Assembly: GCF_019799965.1 (NCBI RefSeq)
Contig: NZ_JABGCJ010000001.1
Location: 186,001 to 250,000, forward strand
DNA: 64,000 nucleotides
Origin: Modestobacter italicus
GTDB taxonomy: Bacteria; Actinomycetota; Actinomycetes; Mycobacteriales; Geodermatophilaceae
Direction of reading: 5' to 3'
The translations under genes were made by a program, and so were the position numbers. Each line of letters opens with the position of its first letter. Position 1 is the first letter of the stretch. This document shows, piece after piece, positions 15,801 to 23,544 of the stretch. Under the pieces are notes generated by a model, which worked only from the letters and a program-made list of their open reading frames with translations, was not told the origin of the DNA and did not search any database.

Positions 15801-16538
15801 TCAGACGTCGGCCGGGGCCTCGGCGAGCCGGTGGGCGCCGCAGTGGCAGCCGGGGTTGCGGGCCGAGAGCACCAGGGACACCGCGTGCGCCCGGTCGCGG
15901 GCACCCAGCTTGCGCAGGATGGCCTTGACGTGGGACTTCACCGTGTCCTCGGAGATGAAGAGGTTCTTGCCGATGGCGCGGTTGGACTGGCCCTGGATGA
16001 GCTCGTCGAGGACGTCGGACTCGCGGCGGGTCAGCGGCACCTCGGGGGTCAGCTCACGCGACACCGGCACCTCGGCGCCCTCACCGCGACGGATCTGCGG
16101 GTCGACCACGGTGCGGCCGGCGCGAGCCGCCAGCACCGCCCAGCCCAGCAGGGTCGGCGAGGTGTTCATCAGCAGGTAGCCGCGGACGCCGGCGGCCAGG
16201 GCCTCGTTCACCACGGCCGGGTCCTCGGAGGTGGCCAGGGCGACGATCGCCAGCTGCGGGAAGCGACGGCGCAGGTCGCGGCAGGCGTTCAGGGTGGCGG
16301 CCCGGCCGGTGCCCAGCTCCACCACGACGGCGTCGGGGCGGGCGGACTCGGCGAGGGTCAGCGCGCGGCGCGGCTCACCGGGGGTGCCCACCGCCTGCAT
16401 GCCGGCGGTCTCGTTGATCATGCCGATCAGCCCACGGCGCAGGACCGGGGCGTCGGCGAGGATCAGGACGCGGGTGACGCCGCGGGGGGTGCTGGCCATC
16501 GGGGTGGACACGTTCGGACTCCGCTCACTGAGGGTCAT
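15801..16538 (-). CDS. NarL/LuxR-type regulator with atypical, Asp-less receiver
   Basis: 245 residues. The N-half has response-regulator topology: VLILADAPVLRRGLIGMINE, PDAVVVELGTGR, FPQLAIVALATSEDP, AGVRGYLLMNTSP. Where MDL/LDL normally presents the phosphoacceptor Asp, this protein has VEL (Glu near residue 74). The acidic DD pair is reduced to AD, and the usual Lys is not seen. The LuxR helix-turn-helix is intact (TRRESDVLDELIQGQSNRAI then SEDTVKSHVKAILRKL). The tail has GCHCGAH, a possible metal or redox site. No kinase gene is adjacent, so it probably works without phosphorylation. ATG 16538 is used; ATG 16499 (MASTPRG) is possible. Confidence 0.85.
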   Translation of the reverse strand: MTLSERSPNVSTPMASTPRGVTRVLILADAPVLRRGLIGMINETAGMQAVGTPGEPRRALTLAESARPDAVVVELGTGRAATLNACRDLRRRFPQLAIVALATSEDPAVVNEALAAGVRGYLLMNTSPTLLGWAVLAARAGRTVVDPQIRRGEGAEVPVSRELTPEVPLTRRESDVLDELIQGQSNRAIGKNLFISEDTVKSHVKAILRKLGARDRAHAVSLVLSARNPGCHCGAHRLAEAPADV

Positions 16539-16572
16539 CGACTGACAACCAGTAGATCGACCGGGTGAACGG

Positions 16573-16586
16573 AGTCCTTGAGGACT
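16573..16586. promoter_or_regulatory. Palindrome AGTCCT-TG-AGGACT upstream of the LuxR-type regulator
   Basis: A perfect 14-base inverted repeat lies 35 bases upstream of the regulator ATG, in its presumed promoter. Placement suggests an autoregulatory or other operator; the bound factor is unknown. Confidence 0.5.
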
Positions 16587-16625
16587 TTCTGTGTACGACC
16601 TGCACGTTCGTCGACGGTCTCCGGC

Positions 16626-16668
16626 GGGGGGCCGGCGCGCGGCGTCGCTCAGCGTGCGCCGGCCCCCC
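16626..16668. terminator. Strong GC hairpin after the SRPBCC gene
   Basis: GGGGGGCCGGCGC and GCGCCGGCCCCCC form a 13-bp perfect stem with a 17-base loop, 20 bases downstream of the SRPBCC stop on the minus strand. There is no U-tract, as is usual for actinobacterial terminators. It would separate this operon from the LuxR-type gene. Confidence 0.7.
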
Positions 16669-16688
16669 GGCCGGACCGGGCCGCGGGG

Positions 16689-17171
16689 TCAGTCGCCGGC
16701 GGTGAGCAGCGCGGCGAACCGGGCCAGGTAGAGCGGCCACCCGGCGTCGTCGGCCACGCCGTCACTGACGGCCGGCCACCCCTCGCCGTGCCGGTCGAGG
16801 TTGCGGTGCTCCACCGTGACCCTCGTGCGGTCCGGCCCCTCCGCGACGAACCGGACCTCGACCTCGCTGGCGCGCTCGGGGTCGGTCTCCACCTGCCACT
16901 GCGGGCTGATGTCCCAGCTGAACACCACGCGGTGCGGCGGCTCGTGCACCAGGACCCGGGCCCAGCGGCACTCGCTGCCGTCGGCGGCCCGGTCGATGAT
17001 CGCGCCGCCGACCCGGGGTTCGAGGACGGTCTCGACGACCGGGGCGCCGAGCAGGTTGTGCTCCGGCGGCTTGAAGTCGCCGAACCGCGTGGTGAAGACG
17101 GTGAAGGCCCGCTCGACCGTCGCCTGGACGACGATCTCGCGGCGGACCACCACAGCAGCTGCCTGGGTCAT
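16689..17171 (-). CDS. AHSA1/SRPBCC-family protein, ArsR-paired
   Basis: 160 residues: VVVRREIVVQATVERAFTVF, TTRFGDFKPPEHNLL, EPRVGGAIIDRAADGSECRW, GWPLYLARFAALL. This is the Aha1/START-like domain commonly encoded downstream of an ArsR regulator. Ligand and activity unknown. ATG 17171 overlaps the ArsR stop (ATGA), so both are translated together. The hairpin at 16626 follows. Confidence 0.88.
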   Translation of the reverse strand: MTQAAAVVVRREIVVQATVERAFTVFTTRFGDFKPPEHNLLGAPVVETVLEPRVGGAIIDRAADGSECRWARVLVHEPPHRVVFSWDISPQWQVETDPERASEVEVRFVAEGPDRTRVTVEHRNLDRHGEGWPAVSDGVADDAGWPLYLARFAALLTAGD

Positions 17172-17491
17172 GACTTCTCCTCGGTCGGTTGTTCGGCGAT
17201 GTCCTGGTAGCCGTGCAGGGCCCGCTGCCAGAACGTGTCGAGCTGATCCCGCAGCGCGCCCAGGCCCTCCGGGCTGAGCCGGTAGACCCGGCGGGTGCCG
17301 ACCGCGCGGTCGGTGACGAGGCCGGCGTCCTTGAGCACCCTGAGGTGCTGGGATACCGCGGGACGGCTGATCGGCAGCTCGTCGGCGAGCTCGCCGACGG
17401 CCCGGGGCCGCTCGGCCAGGGACGTCACGATCGCCCGGCGGGTGGGGTCCCCGAGGGCCTCCCACCCATCACCGGGTTGGTAAGTGGGCAC
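17168..17491 (-). CDS. ArsR/SmtB-type regulator (SRPBCC-linked)
   Basis: 107 residues: WEALGDPTRRAIVTSLAERP, VGELADELPISRPAVSQHLR as the helix-turn-helix, then VLKDAGLVTDRAVGTRRVYR wing and the C-terminal LDTFWQRALHGYQDIAE typical of ArsR-SRPBCC pairs. No metal-site cysteines. The GTG start at 17491 lies three bases from the operator palindrome, so the mRNA may be leaderless and repression direct. Confidence 0.92.
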   Translation of the reverse strand: MPTYQPGDGWEALGDPTRRAIVTSLAERPRAVGELADELPISRPAVSQHLRVLKDAGLVTDRAVGTRRVYRLSPEGLGALRDQLDTFWQRALHGYQDIAEQPTEEKS

Positions 17492-17494
17492 GAA

Positions 17495-17512
17495 CGTAAG
17501 CTACGACTTACG
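17495..17512. promoter_or_regulatory. Probable ArsR operator, CGTAAG-N6-CTTACG
   Basis: A perfect 6-bp inverted repeat with spacer CTACGA abuts the ArsR GTG and overlaps the stop codon of the upstream methyltransferase. It shares the AAGC-N2-CGACTT core with the operator at 10681-10700. Confidence 0.7.
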
Positions 17513-18167
17513 GATATGCCCGGTCAAGGCGCTGCAGTGCGGCGACCCGCCAGATCGGGCTCCGGTGGCTGCCGGTCAGCGCCAGGCCGCACTCGGCGAG
17601 CACCGCGAGCATCTGCGCCGGCGGGTGCGCGAAGGCCCGGTAGTCCCGGTCGGACGCCCGGGCGGCGAGGTTCTCCGCACCCGTGGCCGCCCGGGACAGC
17701 AGGGTGCGCGGCGGGTGGCTGAAGACCAGCTGCTGGCGGGCGTGGTCGGCGGCCGCGCCGAGCAGCGCGTCGACGTCGGGGTAGCAGCAGACCACCCGGT
17801 GCAGCACCACGACGTCCGCCGGCTCGACGGCGGCCGGGTCGGCGGCGATGTCGACCAGCCGGCGGCGCACCCGCCCGGTCATGCCGGCCTCGGCGATCAG
17901 CGCCGTCGCCTCGGCGTCGTAGGACGGCGAGAGCTCCAGGTTGGTCGCCGAGGCCGCGCCCCGTCGCAGCAGCTCGAGCTGGATCTCCCCGACCCCGCCG
18001 CCGATCTCCAGCACCGTCGCACCGTCCACGCCGCGCTCGGTGAGCAGCTCCACCATCGCCCGGGCGGTGCGGTCCAGTCCGCGCCGGCGGTAGCGGTCGG
18101 CCCGCCGCCGGGCGAACCGGGCGTCGAACACCTGGTCACAGCCACGGGGGTCACAGCAACCGGCCAT
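17508..18167 (-). CDS. Class I SAM-dependent methyltransferase
   Basis: 219 residues. TVLEIGGGVGEIQLELLRRG is motif I for SAM binding, ATNLELSPSYDAEA is the acidic loop, and DVVVLHRVVCCYPDVDALLG is the post-II strand as in magnesium-protoporphyrin- and ubiquinone-type methylases. The start MAGCCDPRGCDQVFDARFAR has three cysteines, an N-terminus I recall from an actinobacterial subgroup. ATG 18167 chosen. TAA at the 3' end lies within the next gene's operator. Confidence 0.86.
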   Translation of the reverse strand: MAGCCDPRGCDQVFDARFARRRADRYRRRGLDRTARAMVELLTERGVDGATVLEIGGGVGEIQLELLRRGAASATNLELSPSYDAEATALIAEAGMTGRVRRRLVDIAADPAAVEPADVVVLHRVVCCYPDVDALLGAAADHARQQLVFSHPPRTLLSRAATGAENLAARASDRDYRAFAHPPAQMLAVLAECGLALTGSHRSPIWRVAALQRLDRAYP

Positions 18168-18207
18168 CCGCCCACCCTGACACCGGAGCCTCCGCCGTGG
18201 GGCCTGC

Positions 18208-18504
18208 TCAGGGACGCGGGTTCGTCCGGGTCCAGCCGCGCTCGTCCCGCCGGGCGCCGGTGCCGGCCCGGCAGCGGCGGCAGACGTCCGCCACACCCTC
18301 GGCATGCCGGCCGGACTCCGGCTGGACGTCGGCCCAGCTGACGTGCGGGAACCGGGCCAGCCGAGAGCGGTACAGCGAGAGCCCGCACACCGTCTCGTTC
18401 CGGCCGCGCTCCCAGGCGTGCACCTCACCCGCGGGATAGCGGATGCCGTCGTCCGGGTCGACCCACTGGTCGGCGGCCGCCACCGCCGCGCTGCGCACTG
18501 GCAT
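18208..18504 (-). CDS. Hypothetical protein with possible zinc site
   Basis: 98 residues. The central part HAWERGRNETVCGLSLYRSR then LARFPHVSWADVQ and DVCRRCRAGTG carries one His, one single Cys and a CxxC pair, suggesting a small metal-binding fold. I recall similar short actinobacterial proteins but no function. Same strand as the methyltransferase, 40 bases upstream. Confidence 0.65.
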   Translation of the reverse strand: MPVRSAAVAAADQWVDPDDGIRYPAGEVHAWERGRNETVCGLSLYRSRLARFPHVSWADVQPESGRHAEGVADVCRRCRAGTGARRDERGWTRTNPRP

Positions 18505-18545
18505 GCACCGGCGGCTACCCGCCGACGCGGGGCGTCACGCGAGGC

Positions 18546-18980
18546 TCAGCCGCGCCGGAACCGGGCCGGCCGGCGCACCGTGTCCGCGCCCGCCCACCGG
18601 GTGGGGCCCCAGGTCACCTGGTCCGGAGCGGGCAGCGGCAGCGGGTCGCCGTGCGAGGTGATGTCCAGGCGGCTCAGCCGGCCGTCCTCGACGAACAGCA
18701 GGACCCCGCCCACGGGCGCCCCGTCAGCACCGACGACCGTCCCCTCGACCGGTGCCGGGCCGCTGGCCGGGGCGGCCGGCACGTCATCGGGCACCTGCAG
18801 GTCGAGCGTCCCGCACCCGCAACGGCAGCCCGGCGTGGAGGTGGCCCGGGCCACCTGGGCGCGCAGCTCGGCGACGCCGAGGAAGTCGTGGGCGAGGAGC
18901 GCGTCGAGCAGGGCACGCGCGTCGTCGGTCAGCGGCCTGGGGCTCCGGTCGGCGCGCGGCCCGGCATCAGCAGCGGTCAT
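18546..18980 (-). CDS. Hypothetical protein with CRCGCG cluster
   Basis: 144 residues. The N-half is a helix ARALLDALLAHDFLGVAELR followed by TPGCRCGCGTLDLQV, three closely spaced Cys. The C-half is beta-rich (GAPVGGVLLFVEDGRLSRLD). Unrecognised family; the cysteines may bind metal. ATG 18980 is used because longer starts run into the tRNA gene. Confidence 0.65.
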   Translation of the reverse strand: MTAADAGPRADRSPRPLTDDARALLDALLAHDFLGVAELRAQVARATSTPGCRCGCGTLDLQVPDDVPAAPASGPAPVEGTVVGADGAPVGGVLLFVEDGRLSRLDITSHGDPLPLPAPDQVTWGPTRWAGADTVRRPARFRRG

Positions 18981-19029
18981 GCCCCCAGTGTCGCCCGCGC
19001 CCCGACCGGCGACGGACGGGCCCTCGAGG

Positions 19030-19102
19030 TGCCCCCGGCAGGATTCGAACCTGCGGCACACGGTTTAGGAAACCGATGCTCTATCCCCTGAGCTACGGGG
19101 GC
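19030..19102 (-). tRNA. tRNA-Arg (anticodon CCT)
   Basis: On the minus strand a 73-base cloverleaf is complete. The acceptor GCCCCCG pairs with CGGGGGC. The D-arm is GCTC-AGGGGATA-GAGC. The anticodon arm TCGGT-TTCCTAA-ACCGT has one T-T mismatch at its base. The T-arm is GCAGG-TTCGAAT-CCTGC. Anticodon CCT reads AGG (Arg). The discriminator is A and CCA is not encoded. No integrase or duplicated 3' end is seen beside it. Confidence 0.96.
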
Positions 19103-19178
19103 TGCGGCGGCGCTGGTCGCACCGCCACCGGGCCGCTGCGCGCCGGCCCGGTTGCCGTCGAGAGGGTATCGGACACCA

Positions 19179-19214
19179 CGAGGGGCTCGACGGCACGCGC
19201 CGTCGAGCCCCTCG
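19179..19214. terminator. Hairpin terminator of the glycine betaine operon
   Basis: CGAGGGGCTCGACGGC and its perfect complement (16 bp) enclose a 4-base loop, 20 bases after the proX-like stop and before tRNA-Arg. It ends the minus-strand ABC operon. Confidence 0.82.
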
Positions 19215-19233
19215 GGTGATCCGGTGACGCAGG

Positions 19234-20160
19234 TCAGCTCTGCAGGGACTCCACGAAGTCCGGGTTCTCCTCGAGCCAGGCGTCGACGGCCTCGGCGTAC
19301 TGGCCCTCGCCGTACTCGTTGACGACCATGTTCTCCAGCGAGCCGTACTGCTCGTCGGTCAGCGTCGCGTTCTCCATCATCGACGCCACGTCGGCGCAGT
19401 CGTCGGAGAAGCCCTCGCGAGCCAGGGTGTGCAGGCCCTCGGCCTCGCCCAGCGCGCCCTCGGGGTCGGCGAGGTCCTTGATCGGGAACTCGCTGTTGGC
19501 CCAGAACGGGCGCCACAGGGTGACGACGATGTCCTCGTTGGCGTCGGTCGCCGCCTGCAGCTCGGCCAGCATCGCCGTGGTGGAGGACTCGACCAGCGTG
19601 TAGTCCTCCTCCAGCCCGTAGGTCGGCATGACGCTGTCCTTGGTGGTCGCGGTCAGGCCCGCGCCCGGCTCGATCCCGACGATCCGGCCGTCGAACATCT
19701 CGGCGTTGCCGGCGAGGTCGGCGATGGACTCGATGTCGGTGTACTCGGGGACGGCGAAGGTCAGCACCGCGCCCTCGTACCAGGCGCCGAGGTCCTCGAC
19801 CTGGTCGCCGTACTCCTCCATGTATGCCGCGTGAGTGACCTCGGACCAGGCGGACGGGTAGACGTCGACGTCCCCGCCGGCCAGGCCGGCGTACAGCGGA
19901 GCCGCCTCGGAGATCTCGGTCATCTCGACCTCGACCCCCTGCTCGGCGAGGACCTCGTTCCACAGCCAGGCCATGCTCAGGCCGTCGGTCCAGGACGGGA
20001 TGAAGCCCAGGTTCACGGTCTCGCAGGCACCGCCGGACGACGTCCCGCCGCTGGCAGTGGTGTCCTCGTCACTGTCGCTGCCGCACGCGGTCGCGGTCAG
20101 GGCCACGGCGGCGAGGCCGGCGGCCAGGCGGGTGCCTCGGGTGGTCAGGTGCTTGTTCAT
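19234..20160 (-). CDS. proX: Glycine betaine/proline-type ABC substrate-binding lipoprotein
   Basis: 308 residues. The signal peptide ends in lipobox TATAC (Cys about 26), followed by a Ser/Thr/Asp linker. The OpuAC domain then gives LGFIPSWTDGLSMAWLWNEV, YPSAWSEVTHAAYMEEYG, GIEPGAGLTATTKDSVMPTY and a second lobe with VVTLWRPFWANSEFPIKDLA. The aromatic residues of these stretches are those that usually box a quaternary ammonium. It delivers the ligand to the permease encoded 100 bases upstream. Third gene of proV-proW-proX order. Confidence 0.92.
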   Translation of the reverse strand: MNKHLTTRGTRLAAGLAAVALTATACGSDSDEDTTASGGTSSGGACETVNLGFIPSWTDGLSMAWLWNEVLAEQGVEVEMTEISEAAPLYAGLAGGDVDVYPSAWSEVTHAAYMEEYGDQVEDLGAWYEGAVLTFAVPEYTDIESIADLAGNAEMFDGRIVGIEPGAGLTATTKDSVMPTYGLEEDYTLVESSTTAMLAELQAATDANEDIVVTLWRPFWANSEFPIKDLADPEGALGEAEGLHTLAREGFSDDCADVASMMENATLTDEQYGSLENMVVNEYGEGQYAEAVDAWLEENPDFVESLQS

Positions 20161-20259
20161 GCGGTCGTTCCTCTCCTACATCTGGTGGCGGTCGACTGCC
20201 CCGCGCACCGTTGGCGCTCCGGCTCCGCGGCGACGGCCCGGGCGGGCCGCGCCGATCGA

Positions 20260-21258
20260 CTACCGGGCAGGTCGGTTCGGTGGGTCCTGGTCGGGCCCGA
20301 CGGGCATGGCCGCACTGGCGGACCGGCCGCTGGCGGCGAAGCCGCCCTTCGCGACCGTCCCGCCGCGGCTGAGGAAGGACGGGATGCCGGACAACCGCCC
20401 CCGCCGCTGACCGAACGCGCCGGTCAGCCGGTCCAGGTAGATGGCGAGGACGACCACCGAGAGGCCGCCCTCGAAGCCCAGCCCGACGTCGAGCCGGGAG
20501 ATGCTGGTGACGACCACGCCACCCAGGCCCGCCGCCCCGATCAGCCCCGCGATGACCGCCATGGAGAGCGCCAGCATGATCACCTGGTTGACGCCGGCCA
20601 TGATCGTGGGCAGCGCGAGCGGCAGCTGGATGCCGCGCAGGATCCGCCCGGGCGGGCTGCCGAAGGCGTGCCCGGCCTCCACCAGCTCCGGGTCGACCTG
20701 TCGGATGCCCAGCTCGGTGAGCCGGACGGCCGGCGGTGCGGCGAAGATGATCGTGGTGACGACGCCCGGCACGAGGCCGATGCCGAAGAAGGTCACCGCG
20801 GGCACGAGGTAGACGAAGGCCGGCATGGTCTGCATGAAGTCGAGCACCGGCCGGAGGGCGGCACTGACCCGGTCACTGCGGGCTGCCCAGACCCCGATCG
20901 GGATGCCGATTGCCACCGCGATCAGCGCGGACACCAGGACCAGGGCCAGCGTCGCCATGGCTGGCTCCCACATCCGCATGCTGATCAGCAGCAGCAGGCC
21001 CAGCAACGAGACGACGGCGAAGCGCACCGACCGCACCACGCCACCGAGCACGGCCAGCAGCACGGCCAGCAGGATCGACGGAGGGAACAGCAGGGCGTCG
21101 CGCAGTGCCTCGACCCCGGTCTCGGTCCCGGCGCTGATCGCATCGAAGAGCGGCTCGAAGTTGTCGGTCACCCAGTCGAACCCGGTGTCGACCCAGTCGC
21201 CGACCGGGATCTGCGGCAGGGCACCGTCATCGGCGGCTCGGAACACGGTCTCAGCCAC
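20260..21258 (-). CDS. proW: Glycine betaine ABC permease
   Basis: 332 residues with an N-terminal amphipathic region (PVGDWVDTGFDWVTDNFEPL, as in ProW/OpuAB) and about seven membrane spans. The coupling loop GHAFGSPPGRILRGIQLPLA resembles the EAA motif that contacts the ATPase. The C-terminus is an extra 35-residue basic/Gly-rich tail. GTG 21258 overlaps the ATPase stop by eight bases, so translation is coupled. Takes up compatible solutes under osmotic stress. Confidence 0.92.
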   Translation of the reverse strand: MAETVFRAADDGALPQIPVGDWVDTGFDWVTDNFEPLFDAISAGTETGVEALRDALLFPPSILLAVLLAVLGGVVRSVRFAVVSLLGLLLLISMRMWEPAMATLALVLVSALIAVAIGIPIGVWAARSDRVSAALRPVLDFMQTMPAFVYLVPAVTFFGIGLVPGVVTTIIFAAPPAVRLTELGIRQVDPELVEAGHAFGSPPGRILRGIQLPLALPTIMAGVNQVIMLALSMAVIAGLIGAAGLGGVVVTSISRLDVGLGFEGGLSVVVLAIYLDRLTGAFGQRRGRLSGIPSFLSRGGTVAKGGFAASGRSASAAMPVGPDQDPPNRPAR

Positions 21259-22510
21259 GGACGGCCTCCTTCGTCGCCAGCGCGGTCGCACCCGCCGGGT
21301 GTAGGGACTCGGGGACGGCGGCCGGCGCCGGGCGCGGCACGCCACCCAGTGCAGCCAGGACGGCGCCACGGGGCACCACCCCGAGCAACCGGCGGTCGTC
21401 GTCCACGACGGTCACCGGCACCTCGTCCTGGGCGGCGGGCGCGAGCAGGTCGCTCAGCGTGGTCGTCGTCCGGACCTCGACCGGCGGCAGCAGGGCCACC
21501 CCGGCCAGCGACGGCGCCCCGACCGCGGCCGCCGCGCGGACGGCGTCCTCGGTGGCCACGCCGGCCACCCGGCCGTCGCCGTCCCCGACGAGGACCGACC
21601 CAGAGCGGTGGTCGTGCATGGTCTGCAGCACCTGCGCGGGCGCGGCCGTGGGGGCCACGAGCGCCGGTGCCCCGACCATCACGTGCCGGGCGGTGAACAC
21701 CCGGCCGCGGTCGACGTCGGCGAGGAACTGCCGGACGTAGTCGTCGGCCGGGGTCTCGAGGATCTGGTCGGGCGTGCCGATCTGCACGATCCGGCCGTCC
21801 CGCATGATCGCGATCCGGTCACCCAGCCGCATGGCCTCGTTGAGGTCGTGGGTGATGAAGACGATGGTCTTGCCCAGCGATGCCTGCAGCTCCAGCAGCT
21901 GGTCCTGCATCTCCCGGCGGATGAGCGGGTCCAGCGCGCTGAACGCCTCGTCCATCAGCAGCAGGTCGGTCTCCGCGGCGAGCGCGCGGGCCAGTCCGAC
22001 CCGCTGCTTCATGCCTCCGGAGAGCTGGCCGGGCTTCTGGTCGGCCCACTGGTCCAGGCCGACGAGCGCGAGGGCTTCCCGCGCCTTGGCCCGGCGGGTG
22101 GCGCGGTCGACCCCGCGCACCTCGAGGGCGTAGGCGGCGTTGTCCAGCACGCTGCGGTGCGGGAAGAGCGCGAAGTGCTGGAAGACCATGCTCATCCGCT
22201 CCTGCCGGAGCCGGCGCAGGCCCTTGGCGTCCAGGGCGGTCAGCTCGGCGTCCCCGACCCGGACGGTGCCGGCCGTCGTCTCCAGCAGGCCGTTGAGCAT
22301 CCGGAGCAGGGTCGACTTGCCGGAGCCCGACAGCCCCATGACCACGAAGATCTCGCCGGGCTCGACGCTGAAGGTCGCGTCGATGACGGCCGGCGTCGCG
22401 CCGCTGCCTCGCACCTCTGCGACGGAGGCACCGTCCTGGAGCCGGCGCACCGCGTCTGCGGTGCGCCGGCCGAACACCTTGAACAGGCCTTCGGCGTGTA
22501 CGGCGGGCAC
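21251..22510 (-). CDS. proV: Glycine betaine ABC ATPase with CBS domains
   Basis: 419 residues. Walker A GLSGSGKSTLLRMLNG (about 59-74), signature LSGGMKQRVGLARAL, Walker B LLLMDEAFSALDPL and switch FITHDLNEAMRLGD. The C-terminal 130 residues form two CBS-like halves (HDHRSGSVLVGDGDGRVAG and VPVTVVDDDRRLLGVVPRGA) that sense ionic strength in OpuA-type transporters. The N-terminal extension FKVFGRRTADAVRRL is ProV-like. GTG start; promoter in the long upstream intergenic stretch. Confidence 0.94.
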   Translation of the reverse strand: MPAVHAEGLFKVFGRRTADAVRRLQDGASVAEVRGSGATPAVIDATFSVEPGEIFVVMGLSGSGKSTLLRMLNGLLETTAGTVRVGDAELTALDAKGLRRLRQERMSMVFQHFALFPHRSVLDNAAYALEVRGVDRATRRAKAREALALVGLDQWADQKPGQLSGGMKQRVGLARALAAETDLLLMDEAFSALDPLIRREMQDQLLELQASLGKTIVFITHDLNEAMRLGDRIAIMRDGRIVQIGTPDQILETPADDYVRQFLADVDRGRVFTARHVMVGAPALVAPTAAPAQVLQTMHDHRSGSVLVGDGDGRVAGVATEDAVRAAAAVGAPSLAGVALLPPVEVRTTTTLSDLLAPAAQDEVPVTVVDDDRRLLGVVPRGAVLAALGGVPRPAPAAVPESLHPAGATALATKEAVRG

Positions 22511-23166
22511 GGGACCACCTCTCGTTCAAGTTCTCGGACCCGGCGGCAGGGCAGCGCGCGAGGGAGCGCACGCTGCGCCGCGGGTGGCAGCTGACGAGCT
22601 GCAGCGCTCGGTCGCGGCGCCACGAGGTGTGTGCACACGTCTCGCGGTGCGCCGCCGGTGAGCGGGAGAAGGGCGGGTGCGGACCCGCTCTCGTCTCGGC
22701 TTCCAGCACGTTAACAGCCCACTCGCCCCAGAAATTGTGGAATGCCCGTCCCGCACCATTCCGTTACTCGGTCGTGATCCAGGTCAATGGTGGCGGAGAA
22801 CACGATCCGAGTCCTCCCCGCGGCCCACGACCATCGCCCACACACGCTTGAGCTGCGAGAACTTCCCGGGCGACCGACGTCGCCCATGCGACGACGCACA
22901 CCCGCAGAATGTGGAGAATGTGTCACTGGATCTTCACGAGATCTACATGTACACCGCGCTGGACCCATTTCCGCCACCGCTGTGGCACATTCCGGGCGAA
23001 TGCCGGCCACCACTTCCGTCGCGGTGTGCGGAGCGGCGGGGGGAACGTCCCCGACCCGCCACGCGTGGGTAGGGATGCGGGCGACGACGTGTCGCAACCG
23101 TTACCTTGTCGAAGCACGTACGAGCCCCGGCAACGGCGCCGGAGGCGCGGGAGGTGGAGAGCACAG
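22511..23166. promoter_or_regulatory. 656-base divergent intergenic region with repeated GAATG motifs
   Basis: No credible gene is seen. The stretch from about 22700 to 23000 is clearly richer in A/T than its surroundings. It holds the outward promoters of the betaine operon (left) and the small GNAT gene (right). GAATG occurs six times in either orientation: 22739 (GGAATG), 22757 (CATTCC), 22907, 22916, 22988 (CATTCC) and 22998. Pairs form GGAATG-N12-CATTCC and CATTC-N5-GAATG, as expected for a dimeric regulator. Confidence 0.5.
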
Positions 23167-23487
23167 ATGGACATCACGGTGGTCGACGTCCCCGAGCGCG
23201 GGCGCTTCGAGATCCGGGACGGCGACCGTGTCGTCGGCCTGGCCAGCTACCACGTGGACGGCGACGTCATGACGCTGCCGCACACCGAGGTCGACCCGTC
23301 GATGGGCGGCCGGGGCCTGGGCACCCAGCTCGTCGCCGGCGTGCTCACCGCCGCCCGGGAGCGGCAGCTGCACGTGCTGCCCTACTGCTCCTTCATCCGC
23401 AAGTACCTCCTCGACCACCCCGAGCAGCTCGACCTCGTCGCCGAGGCCGACCGCCCCACGTTCGGCCTGGCGCCCGCCCACAGCTGA
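23167..23487 (+). CDS. GNAT-family N-acetyltransferase, YjdJ-like small type
   Basis: 106 residues: GRFEIRDGDRVVGLASYHVD, LPHTEVDPSMGGRGLGTQLV (acetyl-CoA loop GGRGLG), then ARERQLHVLPYCSFIRKYLL. This is the short Acetyltransf_CG family, in which Cys of the PYCSF motif is thought to carry the acetyl group. Target unknown. ATG preceded by GGAGGTGGAG. Confidence 0.9.
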   Translation: MDITVVDVPERGRFEIRDGDRVVGLASYHVDGDVMTLPHTEVDPSMGGRGLGTQLVAGVLTAARERQLHVLPYCSFIRKYLLDHPEQLDLVAEADRPTFGLAPAHS

Positions 23488-23544
23488 TCCACCCAGCGGC
23501 TGATCACCCAGCGGCAGCGGCCGGGGCTTCCTAAGCTCGGCCGG

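Noticed and set aside
19030-19102. tRNA-Arg as integration site of an island
   Set aside because: Flanking genes are ordinary in composition and no duplicated tRNA 3' end or integrase is nearby.
19429-21696. 755-codon frame antisense to the betaine operon
   Set aside because: Composition is typical antisense shadow and it crosses three verified genes.
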